Below are positions 29,501-44,500 of a stretch of DNA of 64,000 bases, piece by piece. The stretch spans positions 11,162,391 through 11,226,390 of the forward strand of contig CM067319.1 of assembly GCA_034231615.1 (NCBI GenBank), in the 5' to 3' direction. The DNA is from Meghimatium bilineatum (lineage: Eukaryota; Mollusca; Gastropoda; Stylommatophora; Philomycidae). Positions within the stretch are counted from its first letter, which is position 1. Every line of letters starts with the position of its first letter. The translations under genes were made by a program, and so were the position numbers. The notes beneath the pieces were generated by a model. The model made no database searches. It saw only the letters and a program-made list of their open reading frames with translations, and was not told the origin of the DNA.

Positions 29501-32500
29501 ATACAGGAAAAAAATACTTAATGTTCATATTTGTGACATTAGTCAGAATAACTGGTTAGAATCAATGGTTAACAATAATTTTGTTAAAATATTTTAAGTT
29601 TTGAAACCCCCAAAAAGTTCAAAATTGTATAGATGATTGATTGGCTTCATTTTACCTGGCTTTAAAATATTTACTCTGACACTCTCAATGAAGTGGTATG
29701 CCTCTTGCCATAAGTACCACTCATAACACATTACTCTGTAATTTCAATAAATAATCCTAGGAACTTTGTTTAAAATGCACTTATAAACAAGAGTACTTAC
29801 ATAAAACACAGTTTTTTAGTTTCACTTGACAACTGACAATCATTAAAGAGCTATGGGGTGTAAACATGAAAAAATACATACTACATTACACAAAAATTTT
29901 TCAACAACGTTTCGAACTGTTAGGTCTTTGTGGATGGCAATATAACAAGGACCACACCAACACATATTTAAACAAATGAATGTTCTGAATTAAGTTCAAA
30001 AGGCTTGAGGGTACCAAACTCAAAAATAAATCGACTTTCAAGATCTGCATCCGTGGTGCAGGCTCTGAGGGCAGTGACCTTGATATCAAGGGCAACATGA
30101 TGACCAACACCATTGAAATGAATGGTGACAGAGTATGTTCTCCATGTTTACAAGAAGATCTATTGACCCTTATATGGATGTTATATGTTATATATTTGTT
30201 GTCACTAAGGATACTTCAATACTTGTACGGCATGTTCATTGTTGTTGTAATAGTGCTTGTCTCGATAGGTCTGTTCTAAGTGACTTGAGTACACAGTTTG
30301 AATGTCTTGACAAAATCTCATCTTTTTTTGGAGATGTGGTAAGTCAAGCATGGAAAAACCCATTTACTCTAGTTGCCAGGTGATTTGGTGCCATCAGAAC
30401 ATACTGGTTCAATTCCCGTTGGTCTCAAGAATTTTTATTTCTGTACTGATGTTTGAAAAATGATGAAGTCTACATTGAGGCTAACAATGCACATATTTGA
30501 GCATGCAGTTGCATCTGTGGGTCTCACCAATGGCTCACTAGACAAACCAACCATGCAGCAGAAAACCTTAGTAGATGACATGCCTTTATATTGAGGTTAT
30601 CTTCTTATAGAAGCTTCATGGCACGTCATCTATACAATCCCGTAGTTGTAACTTTTGATAACAGTTACCATGTTGTTCTGACAGGCAGACGTTGTGCTTG
30701 AACTAGTTACAGCTTGAACTAGGGCCAGAGTTGTGACCTGATGTTGACTGTTTCAGCGGCATTGTACTCGAAACACCATCGAGTCGGATGGCTGCTGGAA
30801 CAGAGGGTGGAACACTTATGGGAATGCCCCACGTGCTGTGATGCCAGTTTCTAATCAAGAATCAAGATGAGGTTAACAAATCATCAATTCTACAATCATT
30901 CTTTGAAAATTATTGCTGGTAAGACTACACTGAGGCTTATTGAAGTATATAATGATTATTGGAAAATGATTATGGCTTTACTAGCAGAATTACCTTCAAA
31001 ATATGATGACAGTATCAAAGTACCAGTTTCAATGAAGAGAGGACTTGTAGAATTTTTGGTGCTGGCAATCAAGTTTTGGTTTATGTCATCTCTTATTGTT
31101 TCTTGGTTGTAATTACTGAAAGCTGTCACGTGCAAGAGAAATACAGCTTTGTATTGTGGAATAAGTTCATTGCTGTTGCTGTTGCTGTTAGTAAGAAAAT
31201 CTTAATTATGTTTATTTCTCATGGTACAGAAATTATAATTACATTATACCCTATTGGAAAAGTAATTATGTTTATATTTTACTCTGATGTTACAGAAATT
31301 ATGATTACATTAGACCTTTATTCTATTGATAATGAAAGGATGATAATATTATATTATATTGATACATAGGCCCTAAATCATGATTAAATTATATTCTATT
31401 GGTGCTGAAATCATGATTACAGTCTACACTGTTGGTACAGAAATCATGATTAGGCCTACATTTTACACTATTGGTACAGAAATCATGATTGGGCCTACAT
31501 TCTACACTACTAGTACAGAAATCATGATATCATGATTAGGGGCCTACATTCTACACTATTGTTGCAGAAATCATGACTAGGCCTACATTCTACACTATTG
31601 GTACAGAAATCATGATTAGGGGCCTACATTCTACACTATTGGTACAGAAATCATGATTAGGGGCCTACATTCTACACTATTGGTACAGAAATCATGATTA
31701 CAGTCTACACTATTGGTACAGAAATCATGATTAGGCCTAAATTCTACACTGTTGGTACAGAAATCATGATTAGGGGCCTACATTCTATTCTGATGATATA
31801 GAAATGATGCTTACATTCTGCTCTATTATTACGCAAATGATGATTAAATTCTACTCTACTGGTACAGAAATAAATAATCTACTTTATTGGTACACAAATC
31901 ATTATTAAACTCAGGTAGAACAGAAATAATTATTACATTCTCCACTGATGATATAGAAATAATGATGATTAGGCCTACATTATATGCTGCTATTGCTAAA
32001 CAAATCATGATTGATACAATGCTGAAACAGAAATAATTAATTTCTACTGTATTGTACAGAAATCCTTATTATATTCAACATTGATGGTACAGAAATCATT
32101 ATTACATTCAATTTTGATGGTACAGAAATCATTATTACATTCAACATTGATGGTACAGAAATCATTATTACATTCAACTTTGATGATACAGAAATTATTA
32201 ATATATCTAACTCTGGCCAAATTAAATGTTTGGTCAAAAGTGGCAAATATTGATGCCACAAAATGGTTGCAGGCTTTCATGCAATTGAATGTCTACTGTC
32301 TGCATAAAAAATGGTGGAACATGCCTTCTATATACACAAATATATCCCCTCTGAAATGAACTTTTTCTCTTAAAGCATTGCATATTCAGTGTCGCAATCT
32401 GGGATAATTCTTACTTTTCCACTTTTAATCTTTACTTGCTTAGCCAAGCTCCATTGATGCAGAATATTGAAACAGATATTACTTGGATGTTAAGTGGGGC

Positions 32501-35500
32501 CCTGCTCATCTCTGATGACCTTATTCTGATTGTTGCATATATTTGAAGTTTTGCTAATCACTGAAAACACACTTATTGTTGCATAGATTTTAAGTCTTCA
32601 GGGCATGAAAGAAAGCCCTGGAAGCCTTCAACATTTAATAATTGTAATATTTCTTTTTTTTGTCTTATTTGCTGGCCATAGTATATGCACAATTTTTCTG
32701 TAGCATCTCAATTCAAAGGCGGAAACTTTCTTTGCCACTGTTTTATTTAGAATCCAAGACTCACAGCCGTATATTGCCACTGTTTTATTTAGAATCCAAG
32801 ACTCACAGCCATATATTGCCACTTGGCATGCGCATGTTCTTATCATACACAGTTTTACATTACTATTGATACCTTGCCAGAGATTTTCCATTTGGACAAG
32901 TTTTGAAAACCCCATTACCATCCTTCTCTTAATTTCTACTGTGCAGTTCCCTGAACTATTTATGTTTGTACCCAAATAATCAAAATTTGATATGTCTTCC
33001 AGTTGGTAGATATCAATTATTATTGTTGGTTGAGATTGTACTTTATCAGTTGTTATTATTTTAGTTTTCCTCATATTTATGAACAGATTTTGAGCTTCGC
33101 TGTGTTTTTTCGTTGATAGAATCAATTGTCTTAGACCTTTTTCATGTGTTGTTAAGAGGACTGAATTGTCTATGTATCTGATTTCTGGGATCTGCTGCCC
33201 TCTGATGGTTAGAGGTTGAAAATCTGTGTGTGTCATATCTTCCTGTACATTTCTCATTATGTTTCCACATATGTGTTAAACAGATGTGGGGATAGTATGC
33301 TTCCTGGCCTAACTTCTTTCTGTATGCTAAACCACTCTGATGTGTTTCCATCTACTTTTACTGCTGCTTCTTGTTCTTGATACAGCATTGCGATCAGATG
33401 AGTGAGATGTTTTGTCAGATGAGTGAGATGTTTTGTCAGATGAGTAGAGTGACAAGCACTCTAACAGGGAAAATCAAGAAGTTAGTTGCATGTTGCAGGA
33501 CACAGCAATCAACTCAGTATTTTTTTACTGTATTGATTTCCTAAATACAACATTCAGAAAAATGACAAATATACTGTGTAATATGACCTTGTCTTTAGAG
33601 GTGAGAAAGAGAGTTCTGCAGTGCTATATAACCCCTATACTAACATATGGGTGCGAGTCTTGGACAATAAACAAACTGGAAAGTGGGAAATTAGAGGCAA
33701 CAGAGATGTGGTTCTACAGAAGAAGGCTGAGAATACCATGGAATGCCAGAAAAACTAATGTAGAGGTGTTGAAAGAGTCAAATGTGAAACAGACCTTAAT
33801 CAATAATATAAGAAAAAGGCAATCTTCTTTTTTTGGCCACTTCATGAGACAGGCAGGTTTAGAGAACATAATCACAACAGGCAAGATTGAAGGCACCAGA
33901 GACAGAGGGCGACAACGTGAGAAAATATTAAACAGTTTGACAGCCTGGCAAGGCAAGGAAACAACAATGACCTTGATACATAATACTGTGGACAGAGAGC
34001 TGTGGAGAGCCATGACTCCTATGCCAGTCAGCATGGCACCTTATGATGATTGATTTCCTATGCAAAATTTGTATTTATGTGGCTGCATTTGCTTTTTGAA
34101 AAGTGGATGTACAACTTCCTGTGATGGAAATTGATCTTTTAACCATCCAATATTTACTCTGTGCCTTTTAGCAAAGCCAGACAAATTAAAAATGAGAAAA
34201 TTAATTTGATACAGCAGATACAAGGAGAGAGATATCAAATAAGATATTTGGAAATACAATATAAATGGTCTTGCTTACTTAAAGGTAACTACATCCACAT
34301 CTATTCCAACTTCAATGCTTGTAATAGCAGACTTCATCTGTGTTATAAATAAAAATGAATTACATTAAACTGACAGCAAAAGATAACATTGGTAATTTTT
34401 ATAAAAGATCAACAAAAAAAAGTATCATAATGTTATAAAGCATAAACAAATAGACAAAAACTATATGTTTTATACTTCCTACTCAGATGACAGTGGGTTC
34501 TCTACAACTCCAAAAATATCATTATTGCACATGAGTTTGCCTGCTAACAGTATGATGTCATTTTGGTGTACTATTAAAAATGATATAATTGTGATAGAAA
34601 TATGTCTGCTACAGTGATAATGAATTTTGTTTTGCTACTGCGGCACTCTACATTTTGTTAGACATCCTATGAGTTATTTATTTATAATTAATTTCCAACA
34701 ACTCCATTGCCATCTCTTCTTCTTCTTCTTCTTCAGCATTCATTCTCAAACTGGATATCTCTTGTAGCAGGACAATATTCTTACTAGATTTCCAGTAGGA
34801 TGTAGTCCAAATAATGGAAATGCGTTGTGTCACCGTTTTATTTGCGCCAATGACCAGACACATCCATTTTCGGCGGACATTGCCACCTTAAACACAAGAA
34901 ATCTAGGCAGCAATCCATTCCTTCATGAGTGTGACATTTTGTATGACTTTCAGAAGTGTTTGCATGGCATTCAACGTCTTTGTCATTAACCAGAAAAATA
35001 TGATAGATGGAGATGCACCATTTAAACCCACATCTCATTCTACGACTAATACAGACTAATTCTAACTCTAACGCTAATATCTCATTCTATGACTAATACA
35101 TCATAATCCTAATCGAGGAGTGCGATAGCCAAGTTGATAGTGAGCTTGCTTGCTATTACTGGGTTACAGCGTGACAGGTTTGAAACCACGTCCGGACAAG
35201 AAAATTCAAAATTCCGGATTGTGATTTCTGACTTAACACGACCAATCCTCTGGTTGATTCAGCTGTAATTGAGTACCTGACACATAAATTAGGACAGGTA
35301 AAGACAGCAAGGAAGGGAACTGGCCACCCCACCTAAAATTTTCTGTGGCTTAGTACATGAAGAGTTATCTTCATCCCAGACGGCAAGGTTGCCGTCATGA
35401 GACCTACCTTGACCTTTAATCCTAATACATCTAACTGAAAGCATGCCCCAAAAAGGAACCTCATCCTTTAAGAGAAGTCCAATAACTTAAATATCTGCTA

Positions 35501-38500
35501 GAATTGACATTCATGATTTAACACAAAACAACCATGCACAGCTGAACAAATACTAATCAAATATGTGCACCAAATAACACACCAATAGACAGATGTATAG
35601 ATTATAAAACTATTTTTTGTGATCTACAGACACCTGTGATGTGGATATATAGAAGAATAGGAAACCTCATGAAAAATAAGAAAACAAAGAGGTTCTGACA
35701 ACAAGTTATGAAAAAATAACTATTCAAGGAAATAAAAAAATCACACATAAAATATTTGTGACGTATTAAAAGACATAATACCTCATTAAAGACCTTACTT
35801 GAGAGTAGAATTGAGGGGAAGTGAGCAAGATGTAGACAGAGATAAAGTGGAAGTAACCATCATGAGATGGACAGATTACAATCTAGCAGAATGCATCACC
35901 AAAGCAATGGACAGAGAATGTTGAAGGTCTATTGCAGCCAAGCTTCATTGCAGAGATGGCACATGATGATGATAACATCTACTGTCTGTACACATTCCCA
36001 ATTACATATTCATTCAATGAAAATGAGGAAGCCAGAAAAAGACATAACTGGATAATATCAAGGACTGGACAAGATGCAAAGTTTCCAAACTCATCAGGAT
36101 GGTAGAGGATAGAGATGTGTGGAGGTCTTTACTGCATCAAATGTCTCAAGGTGACACCCCTATGACAATTGGATTCTGGATTTTATAATTCATTGATTCC
36201 ACTTTGCAACTCATTCAATTTAAAAAAAACTAAAGTATTCAAGATGTGACAGTACTTACCCCGCTAATTATTCTGTTTATAATTTCCTTTTCAGTCAAAT
36301 TCGGTATATACAACCCTGTATAAATAACTGTGAAAGTAAAGTCTCTTGTTCTTCCTGCAATAGTAACAAATAATAATTATTAGTCATTAAAAAACAAATT
36401 GAGTTTTAAATGCATGAAAATAGAAATCATTTTATTAATAAAATACAAGATTAAGAAAAAAAAGTTAAAACTCTTTTGCTAAGGAATATATTTTATTTGA
36501 TCAAATTGTATTATATTTATAGACAGATTCCAGAATAATGAAGAATTGTAACACCCATAAAGAAGACTATATCTTTGAAAGAATATGTCCCCAGGTTGAA
36601 TTAATAAAAAAAAAATGCATAATTACAAAAGTATAGGTAATTCATGCGGTGCCTACATATAATTCTTGCAATTAGGTGGCAGGAGGGCCACAGAAAAAAA
36701 AATTGTTCAAAAGGGGCCTTAGACAAAATAGGTTAAGAACCACCATTCAACATGATAGGATTGTCAAACCCTCCTTACTTGTCTCTAACAATGTGCATTG
36801 AAGGTTATAATCTTATTATTCTTTGCTCCTTTTTGCGTGAATCAATACATGGGTGAGATCATATAACAAACCAAATGTATGATCTTCTAATTGATTTCCT
36901 ATGGCACAAATATTAAAAAATAGGTTAGGTAATGATATCATAACAGATTTTTGGTTAAAATGATGATTTTAATGCCTGTTTTTTCCACTTTAAACAACTA
37001 TCTTATTTTGTTGCAATATTTTGCTAAGTGCTAAAAAATGAAGTGTTTACCTCCTATATCCGCACATTTGTTTCCTATGCAACAGAAATTGCAAGAAACA
37101 TGTCCATTAGCTTGGAATTCTAAGCCGCATGTTTCTCTGTTTTTGGCTTCATTTTCTAAACATGTCTGGTAAGTATCACATTTGCTAGATATGAGCATCG
37201 CCTTGCGTGAAGCATCCCATTCCACTGTCCTTTGACACACATTCTGCAGTCATAATGTTGCTTTAATTTTTACTTCAGTAAATATGACTATTAAATATAT
37301 ATTCTTTAAATACATCAATGATTTTGCATTTTATGGAATAGACAGTAATAAAGCACCAAAATATATATAGATAACATATGCTTGCAAGTCAAATTCAATT
37401 ACCTGGCACAGAGAGAAGGAAGAAGAAAACCTACATTCACTTAGGACATAATGTTGTTGTTCATCTGTCTAAGTCAACACTAACCATTCAGCTCAACTGG
37501 GATGTTGATGAAGATGATGATGTCTACAGTGTGCCCGACTGTGACTAATGAGTCCTATACATGCCTGGAATTGGATACCATGCTCTGAGCATGTGTGGGA
37601 GGAATCTGTGGGACATTGAGCAGCTCTTGCCTTTCTTCTAGCACATTTTTTGTTGTGTAGCTTGATGTCTGACGTTTTCTGCAGGGGCTGCATCACTCTT
37701 GATTCTGCGACATCAGTCAGATCTGTCTTGTGCAAGATTCTCCCATGAATTTGTATCTATTTTGAAGTGAGTCAGTGATGTCTTAAGAGTGTCTTTAAAG
37801 CACTTCTTCTATCCTCCAGCCTTGTGGGAGTCAGTATGGAGTTACAACATTTTGTGTAGACGATGATCTTCAATGCAGACCATGTGTCCTGCACAGCGTG
37901 TGTATCAACATTGTGTTGATACATTTCACACGTTCTGATTCTGTGTCAGTTCGAAAAAAAGATGATGATGATTATGAATGATGATAGTTGAGTTATGACT
38001 AGCCCTGAGTTTTGTTTCAAGTATGGAAGAGTTGCGTCATGCGTTGACCACACTCTCTCTTCCTGATCCAACATTGGACATAATACCAACCAATCAGACA
38101 CACAATATCAATGTTTGTATGTTTATTTGTATATATTTGGCATATGTATCATAAATTGTAATCTTCTTATTCTGCTTTTGTTCTCAAACTCCTGCAGATT
38201 AGCAGAATATAGTCTGGAGAACAGAATTCGCTGTCATGGTTTACACCTTAGCTGCGATATTTGCACGTTTCAGTCAATAGATCTGTCAATGAGACTTCAG
38301 CATGACTTTTCTGTCACTTTGACCCTATACGAGATGAGACAGTTAACTCCACCCTCCTTAGTCACTCTTATGACATGCACGAAAGGTAAACAGTGATGCT
38401 ATTCTTTGCTCCCCTTTCAGGTCTGACAACACACAGGCAATTGTAATCTCATATCACACAATGCATTTTTTGTAAGTGAATGTGTTAGCAATCACATAGC

Positions 38501-41500
38501 ATTAGGTCTTAGCAATTAGAGATGTGAGCAGCTCTCTCCATCACTACATTTCCCTTTTTTTTATATATATTTATATAAGTAAAGTTTTCATCCTTTTTAT
38601 TCGTATGATCAACTGGAAAATATGCATACTGGAAAGTGAACCTCTACTTCTTGTGAAGCAAACATGTTGTAACTTTTAAAATTTGTCAAAAGTTGCATTT
38701 TTCACATTAGTGAGTTGCATGGAGACTGAGGCTTGTGTGGTTAAAACTGCATGCCCTAGATGTTTTATTTAGGCCTACACTCTAACAAAGCAAAACCCAG
38801 TTCTTACTGGGAGTTGAACCTTGAACTTCACTGTAGTGAGACCAATGCTCTAACATCTCAGCCATGTGCTACACTTTAATTTCAAGACTATGTCAAAATC
38901 ATGAATAATAAAAAGCAAACACTATCAGAGATCATGTGTAACTTTAGATATACCTCATCGTTAGAGCATGTGGTTGATCGTTGAGAGTAGCACTTTCTGT
39001 CTGTTGCTTCTTGTGTGCAGTTATGACATTGTGTCCAAGTGTTCATGAAGTCATCATCAGTGGCTGTGGAATTATTTACAAATATTCACGTTGCTCTTGG
39101 GAGTGAGTCTTGGACAATCAGCAGAATAGTGAAGAATTATATAGAGGCAATAGAGATGAGATGTTATAGAAGAATGTTAAGATGTTAAGAATATAGGGGT
39201 ATAATATCTCAAAAAACAAAAACCATGATAATCAGCAAAATTGCAGAGGAACAGGCACTAAACATAAAAATACATGGAGAGATACTGTAACAAGTAGATC
39301 ATTACAATATCTCTGATGCACAATCATAAAAGATGGTAGATGTGAAACAGATAATAAAAAGAGAAAAGGAATGGCTAAAAGTACTTTCAATGACATGAGG
39401 AAAATATTTACATCTAAATAACTCACAAACAAACTAGCAATAATAATGATAAAATACTACATCTATTCTACATTAAAGTATGGCTCAGAAATATCGACAA
39501 TGAACAAATAACCTGCAGGCAAAATTGATGCCTTTGAGATTTGGATAGGCCCTATATTGAAGAATAGAAAGCACTTCATGGAAAGAGAAGAAAACGAACA
39601 AGAGGTTCTGACAACCCTACATATGAAAAAATTATTATTATTATTAAAGGAAATGAAAATCAAAATAAAATTAAATATTTTGGATATATGAAAAGACATG
39701 GTATGATGTTGAAGACCTTAATTGAGGATGGAGTTGAGAGGAGGCAATCATGAGGTAGGCAGAGATACAAGTGGGAGGAAAACTCTACGAGATAGGTCTA
39801 GGTGCATGTGATGTCCATGGGCCAATGTATAGGCATATATGAAACTGAAAGTATGTAACTTTGTGCAAATGTGAAATCCTAAAAGTGGAGATGATCTGGT
39901 CTGTCTTGGCGTATCTCAAAAATTGACATTAATCTTCAACAACATGTGTACATTGATATCTGCTTGCACAAACTGGTTCCAAAACTTTTAAAATACTGTA
40001 ATCAGCTTTTGTCGAATTCAATCTAAGTTAGTTTGTTCCTTTCGTGCCACAGGTGGCTCATAGGGCATAGGTTTTGATTCTCCATACATTGTGGTCAAGT
40101 ACACAAGTACACATGTGGCTTAAATATAATAGATATCTCTGTAGCATTATTATTGCACCACAACACACACATAAAACTTACAATTACAGAAATCAAATTC
40201 TGAGTCATCAACATCTGTGTATGATGACCTATTGACATCATTAGCACACTGCATGGTAATCTCAACTATTATTATCTCTGATAGTGAAGACTCCCATTTC
40301 TTTAATGCCACAGTTTCACAATCACACTGGACCGGGTTATTGTCCAGATTTCTAAATTGAAACAGATAACAGGTACGTTTATACTAAAACATAGATCCAA
40401 TAGACAAAAAGTGAAAACATAGGGTATTTAAGGTTTATGAATCAGTAAAAGCACACAGGAAATGAAAACAAACTTCTTCTTCTTTCCTTCCTCTTTTACC
40501 CTTTACGGGTGTCGAGGAAGATACAATGTTCTTGTTCTCACTTTTCTGGCAGCTTCTGATAATGTTTTTTGGTGTCCATGTAATGTCTCTTTGATGTTGT
40601 CGATCCAGCGTACTCTAGGTCTACCCTTGGCTTTTCTTTCTGCTTCTCCTCTCTTCATATATGCTTTATAAACTAATGAATCACACAACATTCCTTCCAG
40701 ATGACCAAACCATTGTATCTGTTGGTTTTGTATGTATTGTAGAATTGATATGACACCCACTCTTTCTCTTATGACATCATTTCTAATTCTGTGTCTTCTG
40801 GTCACTCCTGTGACTTTTCTCAGACATCTTATCTCTGTTGTAACCAGTTGTCTCTTAAGTTTTGTTGTTAAGGACCATGTTTGACATTGGTAGCACAGGG
40901 TTGGAATATGAAAACAAACCATGTCTATAATTATAAAGCAACAGTGAATCCATATCCATAAAACCTACTACTCGTAAGGGTTGTAGGGGTAATACATTGG
41001 ATGCATCACCACACTGATGTCCTCCAGTGATTTATATCTTCAGTAATGTGGATGAATGTGGAGAAATCTTGATTCATCCAGTCTTTTATGTTGTCTGACC
41101 ACAATTTTCGTGTCCCTTCTTATCAAAGATGGAAGATCTTTGACTGCTCCCTACATGATTGTTTTTTACAAGGAATCTAAGTTTAAAGAAAAGACAGAAA
41201 TTCAGATATAGGTATATTCCAGGTGAATTAAAGAAGAAGACAGGGAGTCATGCCAGCTTACACCTCCAAATGTTTACATGTAAGTTTTAGGTTGTTTTAC
41301 CATTGAAAGTAATTATTCTTGTGCACCTGTATACATCTTTATTTTATATCTTATGTATACATTTGTCTGATGGGACATGCACAGAATTCATCTGTTGCAC
41401 TTATATTTAAAGACTTGTTTTTATCTCTGCATGTCCGCAGTGAGTGTCCAACTTTCATAGCCATATGCATGGTATAACAGCACTAGTGAGTTATCAAGTT

Positions 41501-44500
41501 TGATTTTCCACTCGAACACTGATGTTGCTTTTCTATATTAGTCTTGACATAACAACAAAGGTCATCCCCAGTCATCTTTAATTTTATTTGATTGTTTTGG
41601 ATTTTCCATCACTGCAAATGTAGATCCTAATTATTTGAAGGTATTCACTTCTTCATGTTTGTGCCCATTCATTGTGATGTTGGTATGTACATCTGTATCT
41701 CTGATGCTAGCCATAGATTTTACATCTGTATCTCTGATGCTAGCCATAGATTTTACATCTTTATCTCTGATGCTAGCCATAGATTTTACATCTGTATCTC
41801 TGATGCTAGCCATAGATTTTACATCTGTATCTCTGATGCTAGCCATAGATTTTACATCTGTATCTCTGATGCTAGCCATAGATTTTGCTCTTCATTGTAA
41901 ATATCTCCATTAAAACATGAGTTTTATGTCCAATTGCAACTTTCTCACACTGACTTTCATTACTGGCTATTACTTTTGCATTATCTGTGAAAATGCTTTC
42001 GTTGTTCAAGATCCTAGCTGTGTAGTGGCAAGTGTACTAGCTACCTAATATGATGAGTTTAGGATTGATTCCTAGTTGAAGTAGATGTTTTTCAACTACT
42101 ATAAGCTCCAGAGCCAACTCAGTCAGAGGAAAAGGTTATCAAAATATAAAAAAATAAAGATGGCTGGTAGTGATGCTGACCACAACATCCCTTACATGCC
42201 AATGGTCACCAAAAATGTGTTTTCTAAACTCCACATTTTTCATCTGTATGTGCAGAGACTTAACTGACTTTAAAATCAATAAAAAATTAATGAGATTGTA
42301 CAGACCTATAATAAACTAGTAGAAGTGATAGCCAATTGATTGCTTTGTTGATTTCCGATCATGGAAGGGAGTAGAAGTTCTTTTCTACTAAATGAACAAA
42401 CAACTTTTGATAAAGCAATCTTTATTAAAGATATCAAAATGGGAATTCAAAACCTCATAAAAAAGGAGTAAATGAATAATAATGACAGAGAAAATGAGGA
42501 TTGTGAAGTAATCCATTTAGTTGTGAACAGGTAGCTATTTACTACCTATAGGTTTTCTGACAAAAGCCCAGGACCTTCTCAGCTTTGTAAAAAGGAAACA
42601 CCTGAGCTCTATAATGTTTGCTGATTCAAAGGCATGGTTGTGTTTACAGGTTCATAGATACATGTTTAGTCCTTGAAGGAAGACATTCCAAAGCAGAAGT
42701 ATTACAGTATCGTCACATCCTTCCAGGAGTCTAGGACCAACTAGTTCATCATTCTTTCATCAACTTTGTAGACCCATCAGCAGAGGTGGTACATTTGACA
42801 TTCCCAACCACCTAGAAGTCCCCTAAGATGTGCCTGGCTGTGTTCGTAAAACTGGTTTGTGTCATACTGCTGGAAATTGGTGACAAATGTACACATCATT
42901 TTCAAGCTTTCTGTGTACTCTTCTAATTTGTATACAAATTCTTCAAAACATACCACATACTAATATTATTAAACTTACATTGAAACATTTTTACTTGCAG
43001 CAGCCACATACAAAAATGCATATCTGTTGACACTCCTGATAAAGTTGTTCTGTAAATCCCTGTATAAGATAAATTAACATTAATAAGTCATGAATTTTAA
43101 CAAAAAATATATCTGAGGAAAAGATAAATGCAAAAAACTGGATAAAACATGTACATCCTTTCATTATATTTAAACAGTCTGTGTGTTTCTGGGACCCAAA
43201 AGGGAAGAACATTATGATGATCAGTGAATACTCTACAGTTTGTGAAGAGCTGCAGGATCATATAAACCTACTCAATGAAAGTTGCCTCAATCACAAAATG
43301 AAGATCAACACAAAAATGAAATAATTACCGTCTATATGCAGAGAATCCTATACAATCAACATAAAGATACATGATCAATTACTTGAACAAGTGCAGGAAT
43401 TTAAATATCATGGGCGAATTTTTACTAATGATGGAAAAATGGACAGAGAACTCAAGACAGGAATTCAAAAAGCAAACTATGTGAATTATGAACTTATACC
43501 AATTTTGAAACACAAATCTACCCCAATGGAAACCAAAAGACAAATCATAAACTAAATCTTTATATAACATTGTGTTATCAATGTCAGACATGAACACTAA
43601 CAAAAGAGCAAGAAAGAAAGCTTACTATGTGTGAAATGAGATGTCTAAGAAAAGTAGCAAGCAGAACAAGAAGAGATCATATGAGGAATAAAGAGATTAC
43701 CAGGTACAAGAACTGTTGAACAACATCTGTGGTCAAATATATTGAAAAAGAGAGATTGAAATGGTTCAACCACTTAATGAGAATGAATCCTTATTGGCCA
43801 ATGGCAATAGCATACAACATGAAAATGGAAACAGCAAGAAACAGAGGAAGACCAAGAAGAAGGTGGATTGAAGGAGTTACAGAAATTCTGAGACGTCACA
43901 ATATTACTGCATATCAAGTGACCAAACATACCAAAAACTGATCGTCATTCAATCCTGCGACACCTTACTGCAAAAGCAAAGAAAAGATAATAGATAGATA
44001 GTTAGATCAAGGAACCATCAAAAAATATCAGAAGGCAGCAGATGAAACCCAAACCAGTTCCATTTAATTGACACAAATTGCAGGTCAAATTAATATCAGC
44101 TGAAGAGACCTGGTTTGGATACCATCTGCTGCCTTCTGTGTTTTTTATCAATGAAAAAAAAATACATAGGTCTACTTGTCAGCTAATACAAACATTTTTA
44201 TTTTGTGCATAAAATACCCAGGTTTCACTGAATATTGAATTTTATTTAACTTTTTAAAGTTTTTTATTTACAGAATGTGTGCAGAATTTTTGAGTTACAA
44301 TACAGAATTTAGTGTAGTACACAATTAATAAAAAATAGTTAATTATTATTATTTATGATTATAAAAATGTGGCTGAAATACAAAATCATTCTTCTAGAAG
44401 TTGACAGAAATGAACATGGTTCTTAAATACCACACAGGGTCAGGTCACAACAATAAAAAACAAATTGAAGGTAAATAAATAAAATAAAAGCATAACCTCT

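Noticed and set aside
30867-31112. 81-codon plus frame as a gene or RT piece
   Set aside because: No catalytic or structural motif could be recognised.
31076-31369. 97-codon plus-strand frame
   Set aside because: It runs into the 41-bp tandem repeat and has only low-complexity hydrophobic sequence.
38795-38877. Functional tRNA gene
   Set aside because: A and B box-like motifs are present but the arms do not pair well and no terminator follows; better explained as a SINE head.
41635-41913. Frames of 81-92 codons with IDFTSVSLMLA repeats
   Set aside because: Opposite-strand shadows of the LINE and its 33-bp array.
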